DNA of 64,000 nt. Origin: Zanthoxylum bungeanum (Eukaryota > Streptophyta > Magnoliopsida > Sapindales > Rutaceae). The notes under the pieces were generated by a model that saw only the letters and a list, made by a program, of their open reading frames with translations, did no database searches and had not been told where the DNA came from. The DNA is taken from assembly GCA_019454045.1 (NCBI GenBank), contig SKCR01021098.1:1-64000 (forward strand). The letters are read 5' to 3'. A program made the position numbers and the translations under genes. Position 1 is the first letter of the stretch; every line of letters begins with the position of its first letter. Of this stretch, positions 35,642-47,249 are shown one piece after another.

Positions 35642-38402
35642 TGTAACATCCCCATCTCGGTGATGCTACCAGCAGAGAATAGGTTGACATATCCCCATGT
35701 GCCTCTGAATTTCTGATTATGATCAACACTACTAATCTCATCTCAAATATAAACTCATGCATAGGGACCATTGCCCAACTCAACGACATGGAATACATTT
35801 TAATACTAATTGTATTCTCAACATTACTTCTATTTACAACTCTATTCATGAACACTTTTAACACATTACAAAGAATTATACATTACTAATGACTAACATG
35901 CAACTTTACTTTGACACTGACAGTGCTGAACCTATGTACTCGATCTGGTGGACTCAAACACCCTAGTAACTGCCATCAGTATCCATCCTCTTGAGCTCGT
36001 CCTCTGGGTAAACCTGCAAAACAGAAAAACTGGGAGTGGGGGTTAGATCATTTGAACGATCTAGTAAGTGCACAGTTTAAAACGGAAACTGAAATACTTT
36101 ATGAAAAATTCATTATTCTGAAATCAAAATAATCTCAAGAAAACTAATCTTTTCTGAAAACTCTCTCTTATCTGAAAATAAATATTTTTATGTGAAAATT
36201 TTCTGAAAATCTTTATTGTCTGTAAAAATCTGAGATTCTCATAAAACTGTTTCTCTTGAAAACTCTTTCATAAAATTATCTTTTCTGAAATTCATGTCTT
36301 TGAGAATTTGTAGAAAACCTAACGCATGTGGGAGTTACATATCGGTGTCCCCCCATACGCCTAAACCAGTGTCTTGGGGTCTTACATATCACTGTCCCTC
36401 AAGCTACTAAACCAGAGCATGTGTGCAAATCCATTCTATTGGGGTGTTATGTATCACTGTCCCCCACTTCATGCCATCATCCTAACTCTGAATCTAGGGT
36501 CTAGGGGCGTTACGTATCGCCGTCCCCATAGCCCTAAAACTAGGATCTAGAGGCATTATGTATCGTCGTCTCCCTAGTTCTGCTCTACATGTGCACATGC
36601 TATATCCGTCAATTCCAATAACCGTCAATTCCATAAGTCACATCCGATATGGGTTTTTCCCTCATGCCTCCAAAAATCACAAAATCATGATTTTAAACTC
36701 AAAACTTCTCAAAACATTCTCATCATTAAATAATGGGAAATAAACTTGGCTAACGTCCTATTGTGCTTAAAAGTAAGTCTTAATTCAAAAACACAACTTG
36801 AAAAGAAAAAGTCCATTCACATATTAATAACTATCGCCAATGATCCTGGATGCGACTGAAGAGATTCCTGCGGAAAAGCTAGTTCGTATTGTATTCGAGT
36901 ATGGTTAGCATATATAAACTAGAAGCTAATCATGGTCATGGATGTAATTGATGCTCATTCATGTTGCATACGTGTAGGGATAGCTAACTTTTTAACTGAC
37001 TTTAACATCCTAGGACGAAACTGAAATGGGAAGAAATCGGTCTTGCTTCACGTCGCGATTTCAAGTCTTGCACGTCGCGATGCTCATATGATCAGACTGA
37101 AACAAATAGTATTTATTGTTACGCATCGCGACGCTAGGTGTTTCGTGTCACAACTCCCACATGATCAGACCTGAGGCATGTAGCTTCTTCTTGCTCTGCG
37201 TCACAACACTAAGTGTTGAGTGTCGCAACTCCCGCTCAAACAGAACCGAGGCATAGAGAACCTCATCTTATGCGTCGCGACATATGCTCATCTTCAGAGC
37301 TAAACATCAACCTACAATGCCAATGCCAATGCCCAAGTAATCCTCACATTATCATACTTCTCCTCTACATAAGCACTTCCCTAAACTTTAACATCAATAC
37401 ACAAGAAACATATTCAATCTCTAACTACTTATATACCATTTGATCAACATCAATACACAAGAAACATATTCAATCCAAAACTACTTATATACCATTTGAT
37501 CAAGGCATGAATATTAGGGCTTTAGAAGTTTTCAACACTAATCAAATTTATCTCATATCAATCATCATTCCAAGCATGCTTCACCATTAATTTTCATAAA
37601 AGCAACAAAAATACTCCCCACTAACAGTCATAACAATCTCGGCCAGCCTTATATCCTTGGGGAAAAATTAGGCATTTACTAAAAAAAGCTCAAACCATGC
37701 TCAATGCTGTCATGAATTGCTTAAATATGTATGCTAGCAAAACTTTTGAAGCTAAAATGAAAAAATAAGTTTCTAGGATTCTTCTAGTTTGAATTTAAGG
37801 GAAGAAGATTCATGCCATAAACCCAAGATTAGAGGAAAGAAGAAGAAAAATAAGCTTACTTGCATGAAGAGGAGTTAAAAATCATCAATTTTCCTTCATT
37901 TTTTGGCATGAGAGATTGTAGAAATTTGAGGTTATTTTAGGGCCAAATTCGTGCCTTCAAGTAGAAGAGAAGGTGATGAATAGTGTTTGTTATTTATAGT
38001 GCATATGGCTGATTTTTATTTACAAATGAGTGGTCCAAAAATTTGCCACATCACTCAATTCTAGCTCATTCTCAAATTTCACTATAGCAGCCACAGAAAT
38101 TATGATTTTTGACTTACTTCTGATTCGAATTTGGAAAAGTGTCTAAGGTGGAAGTTATAGGTCTCGGTCTTAGCTTCCGACGATAAAAAATTCATAAAAA
38201 TAAGAGATCGTATGAAAAGTTATATCCCAAATACTATGGCTGTCTAGAATGTAACATAAATAAATTTTGTATCGAAACTGCAAAGTATTTTATCGAATGT
38301 TCAAAAAAATAATTCACGAGCACATACATTCTTAAACATGATTTATATAATGTATTATGTCTCATATAATATAGTAATCGATGGAATTACCGAGGTGTTA
38401 CA
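35642..38402 (-). mobile_element. Solo LTR with TGTAACA termini
   Basis: The ends are TGTAACATCCCCATCTCGGT and ACCGAGGTGTTACA, inverted with two mismatches. The flanks GTAAG (35637-35641) and GTCAG (38403-38407) are a 5-bp target duplication with one change. No internal element sequence lies beside it. On the minus strand it starts TGTAACACCTCGG, the usual start of many plant Ty3/gypsy (Tekay/Del-like) LTRs, and TATAAATA lies near 37998-38005, about 400 bases in. Both suggest minus orientation. It is the product of LTR-LTR recombination that removed the interior. Confidence 0.75.
36320..36575. repeat. Imperfect tandem repeat inside the solo LTR
   Basis: Five units of about 50 bases each contain a core like GGGGYGTTACGTATCRCYGTCCCC (degenerate consensus), at about 36330, 36374, 36440, 36504 and 36548. 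The core is nearly self-complementary at its ends (GGGG...CCCC), so each unit could fold into a hairpin. Such repeats are seen in other plant gypsy LTRs; the function is unknown. Confidence 0.6.
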
Positions 38403-38764
38403 GTCAGATCCATCGATGTCATGCTAGTGTCTCTAAAAGAGGCCATTGAAAAGATCATGATTAAGGACTCGATACTTATGAGCCTCGAGCAACAGATGAA
38501 TGCAATTCAGTGGTAAATCGATGAGGGCTAGATGCGTAAGGAAGCCAAGAGAATGATAGTGGCCAAAGATCTAGAAAAGATTATGAAGATTTATCGTGGA
38601 TTGATATACACCGATTTTTGGCCGACATCAACATCACTACTGAATAGGTAAATGGGGAGTGGCATCAACTGAGGCATTTGGCGTAGTAAAAGAAAAAACA
38701 TTGATTGAATATTCTCCATGTCCTGTGAGTCTTTAAGTGTACTTTTTTATTATTTTTTTATAAT

Positions 38765-38935
38765 CCATGACATTCTATCATCCCATTCTTTTCCATTTTA
38801 TTCTTTAAGTAATTCATGATGTTTTGTCAGGAATTTTTGTCATCCTAGTCAATAAAACATTCGTTTATTCTTTACGTAATTCAGGACGTTTTGTCGTCTC
38901 ATTCAATAAAATATTTTTGTTTCATTTTCCCAAGG
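38765..38935. repeat. Tandem repeat in the 3' region of the Tat element
   Basis: Three imperfect units of about 50-70 bases share the pattern TTCATGAYRTTYTGTC...TTTATTCTTTAHGTAAT. The middle unit at 38813-38880 is the longest. Tat/Ogre elements often carry tandem repeats between integrase and 3' LTR, and the position fits. Confidence 0.5.
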
Positions 38936-40726
38936 TGAAGGCACATACCTTTTAAGATATTTTCCATTTATCGCCCTAACATGCAATTCTCCATCTAAAT
39001 CTTTCAAATGATAAGCTCCGTTAGGCATATAACTTCCATCTTAAATGGTTTATCCCAAATGGGTGACCATTTGCTATATTTGGTCTTGGCATCAAAATGT
39101 AGTGTTACCTTCCACGTCAATTCGCCATTTTTGAACGACTTAGTTATAAAATTCTTATTAAAATACTTTCCCATTTGGTATTTTTGCACTTCTAATTGAT
39201 TAAAGATGTCTAATTTGACATCATCTAACTCTTGCAAATTCTGCACTAGGGCTTCTCTATAATCCTATTACCTTAGTTTATTTTGTAGAGCCACTCTAGT
39301 TGACTGTACGTTAATTTCCACAGACAACACTTATTCTTGGCCGTAAACTAATTGGAACGAAGTGATCTTAGTGCTTGCCCAAGGTAATGTCTTATAGGCC
39401 CATAAAGTTTGGCTTAAACATTCATTATGTGTCTTGCATTGTCAGCAACTATCTTCCTGATTATTCCTTTCAGCGTTTTGGTTGATGATTCTGCTTGACC
39501 ATTTGATTGAGCATAATATAGCAAGGAATTTACTAATTGAATTCTGAATTCGTTCAAGAATTGTTTAACTTTATCCTTATTTATTGAAGTTCCATGATCT
39601 ACCATTATGTTTTAGGTATCCCAAATCGCTTAATGATATGGTCTTTGATGAAACCAATGATATTTTATTGCAAAATTTCTACTAAAGGAATGGCCTCCAC
39701 CCATTTAGTGAAGAAGTTTGTAGCGACAATAATAAAAATATGTCTTTTGACCGATGAAGGATAAATTTTTTGAATCAGATCGATTGTCTAACCTCTAAAT
39801 GGCCATGCCTTTATAATATAAGACATTTCACTCGCTGGCACTCTCTGTATAGCCATGTGCCTTTGATATGCTAAGCATCCCTTCCCATAAACGACACATA
39901 CCTAGAACATTTTTGGCCAATAATAACCACTTATGATGATTAGCTACAAATTCATTCATGGACTTCAGCCATGATAGTTTTGGCTTCTGACAGTCAAACA
40001 CATTTCAACAACACACCATCTTGGCCTTTTTTTTGTATAAGACATCATCTATTAATATACCATTGAGGGCACAAAACCTTAATTTCGGTCCACTTAACCA
40101 TCAAGAACTCTAAGGAATTATTTAATCTCTTTCCTCCAATCATTTATATCTTCATCATCCACACTTGAGATGTTAACTTCTTCTTTTCTTCTTTGTAATG
40201 TAGACTTAATTAGTCGATTTTCATATATTGCACACTGCATAACATTTTGTATCTTCTTGTATCCTAAGCTACTTGGGCTAATTCATTTTCTATTTCATTT
40301 TCATCCTGGGGATGTGCCAAATCTCTACATGATCAAACTAATCCATCAATTCCCGAGTAATTTCTAATAATTCCATAATTGCTTACTTCGGCATTTAAAG
40401 GAACCCATCACTTGGTGAACCACTAATTGCGAATTTCCTTTGATGGATATATTTATCATGCCCATGTCGATTAATAATTCCAATTTCACCACTAGTGAGT
40501 CATATTCGGCCTGATTGTTGGTACAACTCTCCTTAAATATAAAGAATAATTGATATTTTCATCCTAAGAGATTAAACATGATGATTCCTATTCTTGTCTT
40601 TTTCCTTCTCTGTTGGAGTGTAGCCATTCAAAGACATTGGAACATGGATCATCATGACCCCGTCTAGAACCAATTTGAATTTTGACAGGCTTATTTTGGT
40701 CAAGTCTGGATTGATCATATTCATCT
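38936..40726 (-). pseudogene. Decayed Tat-lineage RNase H and integrase
   Basis: Reading the minus strand from 40726 down, FKLVLDGVMMIH and then SCTNNQAEYDSLVVKLELLID (about 40540-40470, with GNSQLVVHQVMGSFKCRSK after it) form an RNase H of the Tat/Ogre type. Integrase core remains at 39605-39414: MVDHGTSINKDKVKQFLNEF and VNSLLYYAQSNGQAESSTKTLKGII, holding the DDE-region NGQAE. The C-terminal part is at 39246-39004: GELTWKVTLHFDAKTKYSKWSPIWDKPF. Stops and frameshifts are frequent. The gene is cut at 40726 by Athila-2 and its upstream part continues at 59480. No reverse transcriptase is seen between the gag part and RNase H. Confidence 0.72.
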
Positions 40727-41015
40727 TGATGAGTGGTAATTCTATCACTATTTCCCACTCATTTAACCTAATATTTTGTATAGTTTCTTGAGTTTTGTGA
40801 ATATTTTGATGTGTTTTGTGTATTTTGTAGATAAATAAAGTTTCAGGACATTCTGGAGGTGATTTGGGCCAAAACAGTAAAAATTGGACGAAAAGGGCAT
40901 TTTGGTAATTTCCCACATCGCGACACGCAAGCCTTTGGCATCGCGATGCCTAACGTGTGCCGGGTCCACAAATCAGAATCTGAGAAAAGTTTGACTTTGC
41001 TAACATGCGGCGTGC

Positions 41016-41418
41016 CACGTGTCACCATCATAGCCAATCTGCTAACATGCGCGTGCCACGTGTCATCATCCTATGGTGCCGACAGTCGCCATCGCCACGT
41101 GTCGCCACATGTCACTCCACTTCATTGCCACGTCATCGTCCACATAACCAGGTTGACCGAGTCAAACTGCCATGTCATCACCACATCATCATCAGCCAAT
41201 CAGGAAGTGCCACGTGTCGTAATTCTACGGTGCCGACAGTCATTTTGCCACGTGTTGCCACGTCAGCGCCACATCAGTGCCACGTCAACATAAATCATTG
41301 ACTCTCTTATCCCTATCTGACACGTGGCGGATAAGAATCTGAGCCGACCAATCAGAAGCCACCACGTGTCATAATAATTGAGCCCCAACCACATTGCCAC
41401 GTGTTACCTTGCCACGTG
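41016..41418 (+). promoter_or_regulatory. Array of CACGTG (G-box/ABRE-like) sites in the LTR
   Basis: Nine CACGTG hexamers occur in 403 bases, most as GCCACGTGTC, with further GCCACGTCA half-sites between. G-boxes bind bZIP and bHLH factors, and ACGTGTC is the core of ABA-response elements. The 3' LTR keeps eight at 57521-57924. Chance would give about one in several kilobases. Regulation by ABA, light or stress is inference. Confidence 0.65.
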
Positions 41419-41484
41419 TCACCTTATCATCTTATCCAGAATCTGCAACCGACGAACCAGAGCATGCCACGTCGACAGAATCTG

Positions 41485-41546
41485 GCGTAGCGACGCCAAA
41501 GACCTTGGCATCGCGACGCTGGAAACCCCCACCGAGGCCTATAAAT
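41485..41546 (+). promoter_or_regulatory. Athila-2 LTR inverted repeat and TATA box
   Basis: The arms 41485-41499 and 41505-41519 match at 13 of 15 positions (GCGTAGCGACGCCAA against its complement), with a 5-base loop. The arrangement and distance to TATAAAT (41540-41546) resemble those in Athila-1 (4642-4703). The 3' LTR TATA is at 58044-58050. Confidence 0.55.
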
Positions 41547-42980
41547 TGAGCTCGAGATTTCAGTTTCAGATGTACCATTCTCTTTCATTTCTTTGATGTA
41601 AATAGGAGTTTCTCTCTCTAGTTTCTTTAATTTAAGTTTTGTAATTAAATTTTAATTACGTTTTGTAATAATAGTAATTTACTTTCTTTATTTTTACAGT
41701 TTTTACTATTCACCATGAGGAGGTAACTTCCCCCTACTAGGGTGAAAGGTAATTCTTTTACTATTTCTATTTAGATTAATCTCCCTTTAATATAATATAT
41801 AAACTATATAAAATTTGACTTAAAAAGGATACCGCCAGATTGGTCGGTTGGTAATTCATTTTAATCTTGTTTAAACCTGACTAATCAAGGATACCACCAG
41901 ATTGGTCGGTTGGTAATTTAATTTTGGTTCCGCCTTTATGGCTGGTTAATTTTGGTTCCGCCTTTATGGCTGGTTCCGCCTTTATGGCTGGCTTATGGAA
42001 AAATATTACCGCCTCAATGGCTGGTTGGACTTAATTTGATTTAATCAGGTTACCGCCTATATGACTGGTTGGGAAAATTATCACAAGTATATATATTATA
42101 TTAAGGGAGATATCTAAACAGTAAATAGTAGAAGTTAATTCCTTTTACCTTAGCATTTTATTTTATTGCATTTATCTTTCAGCATTTACTTTTTAGTAAT
42201 TTTATTTTATGTCTTTTAAGTTTTTACCAGTCCTAGCTATGAGTTGTAACTAAGTTAGTTATATGGGGTTGTGATGACGTTTAATATCACTGGTTTATAA
42301 GGGGTTAGATTATAGTTTGGGTAATATAAAGATTTATTTATTGAGTCTTAATCTTAATGCTTTTTATTAACTGGCCACTAATAAAATTGACTAGGTAAAC
42401 TTAAAATGAACTAGACATGTGGATTTTAAGTTTAAGACTTTAGACTCAATAGCCCACGATCTTCCTTGAGGATAGATAACCCTTTAATAGATTTCCTTAC
42501 AGGATAGACATATACCTGTCGGGTGGGGGTATCCATAATTAGAACTTAAACTTTATGAATCCAGATAATTTGGTTGACATAGACATATGGTTCAATTGGG
42601 TTAAATTGGGTATTTGTGTCTGACCATCGACAGAGACTTTCACATAATTTAGTGTTCCAGGTTAATAAATCAATATATTACCCAACTATAAAATAACCAC
42701 TTCATCTTTAAAATGATATTGGAAGAAATCACAACCCTATATAGTTTTTAATATTGAATTTTCTTAAAACCTATTTTCAAACAATTTTATTTACTTGTTT
42801 TTAAATTTAGAATCGTCACCATTTCAAATCAATCAAACAACCTGTTAGATACTAGTAATCATTTAACCTCATAAAATTAATAGCTTAGGTATTAAGTCCT
42901 CATGGGATCGATATTTTTTATAGTACTTGAACGATACGTACGTTTGCGTTATACGTGTGTGTTTACGCCGGTCAAGTTTT

Positions 42981-42998
42981 TGGCGCCGTTGCCGGGTA
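42981..42998 (+). other. Athila-2 primer-binding site
   Basis: TGGCGCCGTTGCCGGGTA, six bases after the LTR, is tRNA-Asp-type with one change near its end compared with the usual GGGGA. Confidence 0.85.
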
Positions 42999-43106
42999 CT
43001 TATTTATCTTTCACTATTAGTTTCAAGGTTTGATACCTTTACTTGTATCTAATTTTGTTTTTACTTATTGTTTTTGTTTTCTTGTGTTCAGGTTCTCAAA
43101 AACTTC

Positions 43107-45462
43107 ATGAGACGAACCAGAAGCTTTGAACTTCGACCGCTTGACCCAGAAATTGAAAGAACCATCAGACAGTTGAGAATGGAAAGGCGAGAAGGCCAAG
43201 AAGCTTTAGTCAACATGGAACCTGAACCTTTGAATGTTGCACCACCAATTCCCATTCGAGACAGAACCATTCCGGTGGTTGACAGACTCATTTCTTCTAT
43301 TGTACTTCCTCTCTTACCAGCAAATGTAGGTGACATCAAAACTTGCATTCAGATGATTCAGTAGTCAGTGCAGTTTGGGGGAAATGCAACTGAAGATCAT
43401 AATGCCCACATCAGCAATTTCTTGGAAGTTTGATGCACTTTCAATTACAATCGAGAAGCTGAAGAAGCAATGAGATTGCATGTTTTTCCATACTCATTGA
43501 AGGACAGAGCTAAAGCTTGGCTACATTCACTACCAGCAGATTCCATCACAACTTGGAACACTTTAGCCACCAAATTTCTTGCAAAGTACTTTCCACCAGC
43601 CAGAACTGGAAAACTGAGGAATGACATCATATCATTTGTACAACAAGACTAAGAAACTCTCTACGAAGCTTGGGAAATGTACAAAGATTTGTTCCGGAAA
43701 TGTCCTCACCATGAGATTCCAAAATGGCTTCAAGTCCAAACTTTCTATAATGGACTTTCTGGAATAATGAGAACCACAATCGATGCTGCTGCTGGAGGAG
43801 CTTTAATGGCGAAAGGAGAAGATCAAGCCTGGGAACTAATCGAATAAATGGCCAACAACAATTCCTTGTGGCCAACAGAAAGGAGCATGATCCAAAGAAT
43901 TGCAGGAATTTATGAAAGTGGAGCCAATATAGCAGTCAACGCTAAGCTAGATCAGATATGCAAATTCATGGAGACTCTTACCACTGGATCCACAAGTTCA
44001 CCATATGAAGGAGCACCAGAACCAAACCAACTTAAAGAAACGGTGAATTATGTCAACAATTTCAACAGAAAGGGGAACAATCCATATTCCAACACCTACA
44101 ACCCAGTGTGGAGGAATCATCCTAATTTTTCATGGAGCAACAATTCAGGGCAAAAGAACAATCCACCACCTGGATTCCAATAGCAGAACTATCCACCACC
44201 TGAATTCCAGCAACAGAACAAAAGCCAGGAGCATGCAAATGAACTAGGAATAGCAGAAGTGCTGGCTCAGTTAAAAAAGTATGATGTTATCTTTCAGAGC
44301 CAATCAGTTTCCATCAAAGCACTAGAGAATCAAATCGGACAACTGGCCAATGCTCAGAGTTACAGACCACCAGGTAATCTTCCCAGCAACACAGAACCCA
44401 ATCCAAGGAACCGAGGGAATGAGCAATGTCAAGCCATTACTTTGAAAAGCGGTACTGAAATCAACAAAATGTTGGAATCAAGATGTCCCAAGAAGATGTT
44501 CCAAAAGAAGCAGAACAACAGATCGAGGAAAAAGAGGCAAAGGAAAAAGAACATATCACTCCACCTCCACCTTTTCCTCAGCGTCTTTAGAAAAACAAAC
44601 TGGACAAGCAGTTTGCTCGATTCCTAGAGGTTTTCAAAAAGCTTCACATCAACATTCCATTTGCAGAAGCCTTGGAAGAAATGCCCAGCTATCTAAAATT
44701 CATGAAAGACATTCTTTCACGAAAATGAAGATTGGGAGACTACGAGACAGTAGAATTAACGGAAGAATGCAGCGCCATCATTCAGAGAAAACTTCCCCCG
44801 AGTTGAAAGATCCTGGCAGTTTCACTGTCCCATGCACCATTGGAGAACACTATATAGGTAAGGCTTTATGTGACTTAGGTGCAAGTGTTAATTTAATACC
44901 TTTCTCTATTTAAAGGAAACTGCAGATTGGAGAAGCAATGCCTACCTCAGTCTCGTTGCAACTTGTTGATCGAACACTAGCATTTCCAAGAGGTGTTGTT
45001 GAAGATGTGCTGGTCAAAGTTGACAAACTGATTCTCCCAGCAGATTTCATCATCCTTGACATGGAAGACGACAAAAAATACCTATCATTCTTATGAGACC
45101 ATTCTTGGCTACAGGTAAAACTGTGATTGATGTGCAAAAATGAGAACTGACCATGAAAGTACATGACCAAGAAGTTACCTTTAATGTTTTCAAAGCCATG
45201 AAATTCTCGAGTGATGAAAATGAAGAAGAATGCTTCAGAGTTGATGTTGTTGACAATATCGTTCAAGATACTGAGCCAAATCCCACAGATACACTTGAAG
45301 CTTGCATCACCAACATGACTGACAGCGAGCTAGATGATGAAATCCTGGAATGTATCAACTACCTTGACAAACCATTCCGATTCAAAGCGACACCACCAGT
45401 TGAAAGCTTGGAACTGCCAAAGAAAGATCGAATCAAGCCTTCGATTGAAGAACCACCATAGT
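43107..45462 (+). pseudogene. Athila-2 gag-protease, broken
   Basis: The ATG at 43107 starts MRRTRSFELRPLDPEIERTI and continues to 43364, where CAG has become TAG. The gag core resumes at 43470 (FPYSLKDRAKAWLHSLP, ITTWNTLATKFLAKYFPPA). Further stops lie near 43433, 43652 and 43845, and after the NPPPGFQ segment at 44183. The protease part includes ALCDLGASVNLIPFSI at 44865-44913, with the catalytic Asp intact, and a frameshift near 45075 just before the glycine-arginine-proline loop. The last open piece is 45153-45461. Nonsense changes are mainly C-to-T or G-to-A, as expected from methylated CpG/CHG decay. Confidence 0.88.
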
Positions 45463-45539
45463 TAGAGCTGAAGTTACTTCCGAGTCATCTTAGGTATGCA
45501 TTTCTTGGAAACTCTTCTGAATTACCTGTTATTATTTCT

Positions 45540-47249
45540 TCTTCACTAACATTGGAGCAGGAAGAAAAGCTACTGAGAGTGTTACAGAGCACAAGAAAGC
45601 CATTGGCTGGACTATAGTAGACATTCGAGGCATTAGTCCATCATTTTACATGCACAAGATCCTGATGAACGATGAGTAAAAACCCACAGTGGAACATCAA
45701 TGGAGACTCAATCCAATCATGAAGGAAGTCGTGAAGAAAGAAATCATCAAATGGTTGGATGTTGGCATCATTTACCCCATCTCAGACAGCAGTTGGGTAA
45801 GTCCTATGCAGTGTGTGCCGAAGAAAGGAGGAATTAATGTGTTTACCAATGAAAAGAACGATCTAATCCCAACAAGAACGGTGACTGGATGGAGAGTATC
45901 CATAGACTACAGAAAGCTGAATAAAACCACGAGAAATGACCATTTTCCGCTACCATTCATTGACCAGATGTTAGACAGATTGGCGGGACATGAGTTCTAT
46001 TGCTTTCTGGATGGATATTCAGGGTACAATCAGATTTCCATCGCACCAGAAGACCAGGAGAAAACCACATTTACATGTCCCTATGGTACTTTTTCTTTCC
46101 GCAGGATGCCATTTGGATTATGTAATGCCCCCGCCATTTTTCAGCATTGCATGATGGCCATCTTCTCAGACATACTGGACCAGAGTATGGAGGTTTTTAT
46201 GGATGACTTTTCTGTGTTTGGAAATTCTTTTGACCATTGCTTGCAAAATTTGGAACAGGTGTTACAAAGGTGCGAAGATACAAACCTGGTACTCAACTGG
46301 GAGAAATGCCACTTCATGGTACAGGGAGACATTGTTCTTGGACATCGGATCTCACAAAATGAGATTGAGGTAGACAAAGCAAAGATAGAGACAATTGAAA
46401 AACTACCTCCACCAACATCAATAAAAGGTATTCGAAGTTTTCTTGGACATGCAGGTTTTTACAGGAGATTTATCAAAGACTTTTCCAAAATTACAAAACC
46501 TCTTTGCAATCTTCTGGAGAAAGATGTGCCTTTCAACTTCACCAAGAATGCCAAGAAGCTTTTGAGATCTTAAAACAGAAGCTGGTCTCTGCCCCCATCA
46601 TAGTAGCACCAGACCGGACCCTTCCATTTGAGGTAATGTGCGATGCTAGTGATTTTTCTGTAGGAGCAGTTTTGGGACAATGCAAAGTAAATATTTTCCA
46701 CACCATTTACTACTCCAGCAGAACTCTGAATGAAGCTCAACTCAACTACACAACCACTGAAAAGGAGTTGCTTGCAGTTGTGTACGCTTTTGATAAATTT
46801 TGCTCATATCTGCTGGGTCTCAAAGTGGTGGTCTACACAGATCATTCAGCAATCAAATACTTGATCACGAAGATGGATGCCAAACCCATATTGATCCGTT
46901 GGATACTTTTTCTACAAGAATTTGACGTGGAGATTCGAGACAGGAAAGGGACAGAGAATCAGGTGGCAGATCATCTATCGAGGCTCGAGAATGGAGAAAC
47001 AGCTGACAAAGATCTGTCAATCAAAGAAACTTTTCCATATGAACAGTTGTTTGCTATGAAACAACAGGAAGTCCATTGGTATGCTGACTATGTCAACTAC
47101 ATTGTGTCAGGAAAATGGCCGTTGGAATAGACAACTCAGCAACGGAAGAAGTTCTTCAAAGAAGTCAAGAATTATGTCTGGGATGAGCCGTACCTGTTCA
47201 AACAGTGTGCTGATCAATTATTGAGACGATGTGTTCCACAGGAGGAGGT
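45540..47249 (+). pseudogene. Athila-2 reverse transcriptase-RNase H, well preserved
   Basis: An early stop at 45677-45679 is followed by a long open frame (45689-46573): WVSPMQCVPKKGG, TGWRVSIDYRKLN, FIDQMLDRLAGHEFYCFLDG, FRRMPFGLCNAPA, active site EVFMDDFSVFG near 46195, and [15 protein letters not shown] one-base shift at about 46555 separates it from RNase H (46560-47128): [45 protein letters not shown] and [13 protein letters not shown] at 47128-47130 ends it. The spacer to the integrase finger is cut by Athila-3 at 47250. All catalytic acidic residues of the reverse transcriptase appear present. Confidence 0.9.

Larger units (their letters stand above)
35132..38640 (+). pseudogene. Unidentified plus-strand coding remnant split by a solo LTR
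   Basis: A frame at 35132-35608 encodes a hydrophobic start followed by DPDSILQPVQNV...GTGYYLGHYVREIG and RYQQVHSQRVTL; the part after the acceptor-like TTTTACAG at 35247-35254 looks most protein-like. After removal of the solo LTR (35642-38402) the sequence continues at 38403 with a helical, charged frame (SLKEAIEKIMIKDSILMSLEQQMNAIQW), interrupted by a stop at 38516 and a TAG at 38529, then RKEAKRMIVAKDLEKIMKIYRG. I do not recognise the family. Its position at the 3' side of a minus-strand Tat element, on the opposite strand, would fit the antisense ORF known in several Tat relatives; this is a guess. Confidence 0.35.
40727..42974 (+). repeat. Athila-2 5' LTR
   Basis: U3 holds nine CACGTG sites between 41016 and 41418, then an inverted repeat and TATAAAT at 41540-41546. 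A leader with ATGAGGAG/GTAACT lies at 41715-41724, and a run of ACCGCC...TGGTCGGT or CCGCC...GGCTGG units at 41829-42070. The 3' LTR has the same parts with moderate divergence, mostly near 40900-40960. Frames inside U3 (for example 40859-41301) are repetitive PRV/CH-rich translations of the CACGTG array and not genes. Confidence 0.92.

Noticed and set aside
36320..36575. Possible CRISPR-like regular repeat
   Set aside because: Five imperfect 50-bp units without constant spacers, inside a plant solo LTR; a tandem repeat, not a CRISPR array.
40859..41596. Overlapping Pro/His/Val-rich frames in the Athila-2 LTR (also 57460-57807)
   Set aside because: They are translations of the repeated GCCACGTGTC array in the U3 promoter, open in more than one frame, and not preserved as a protein.
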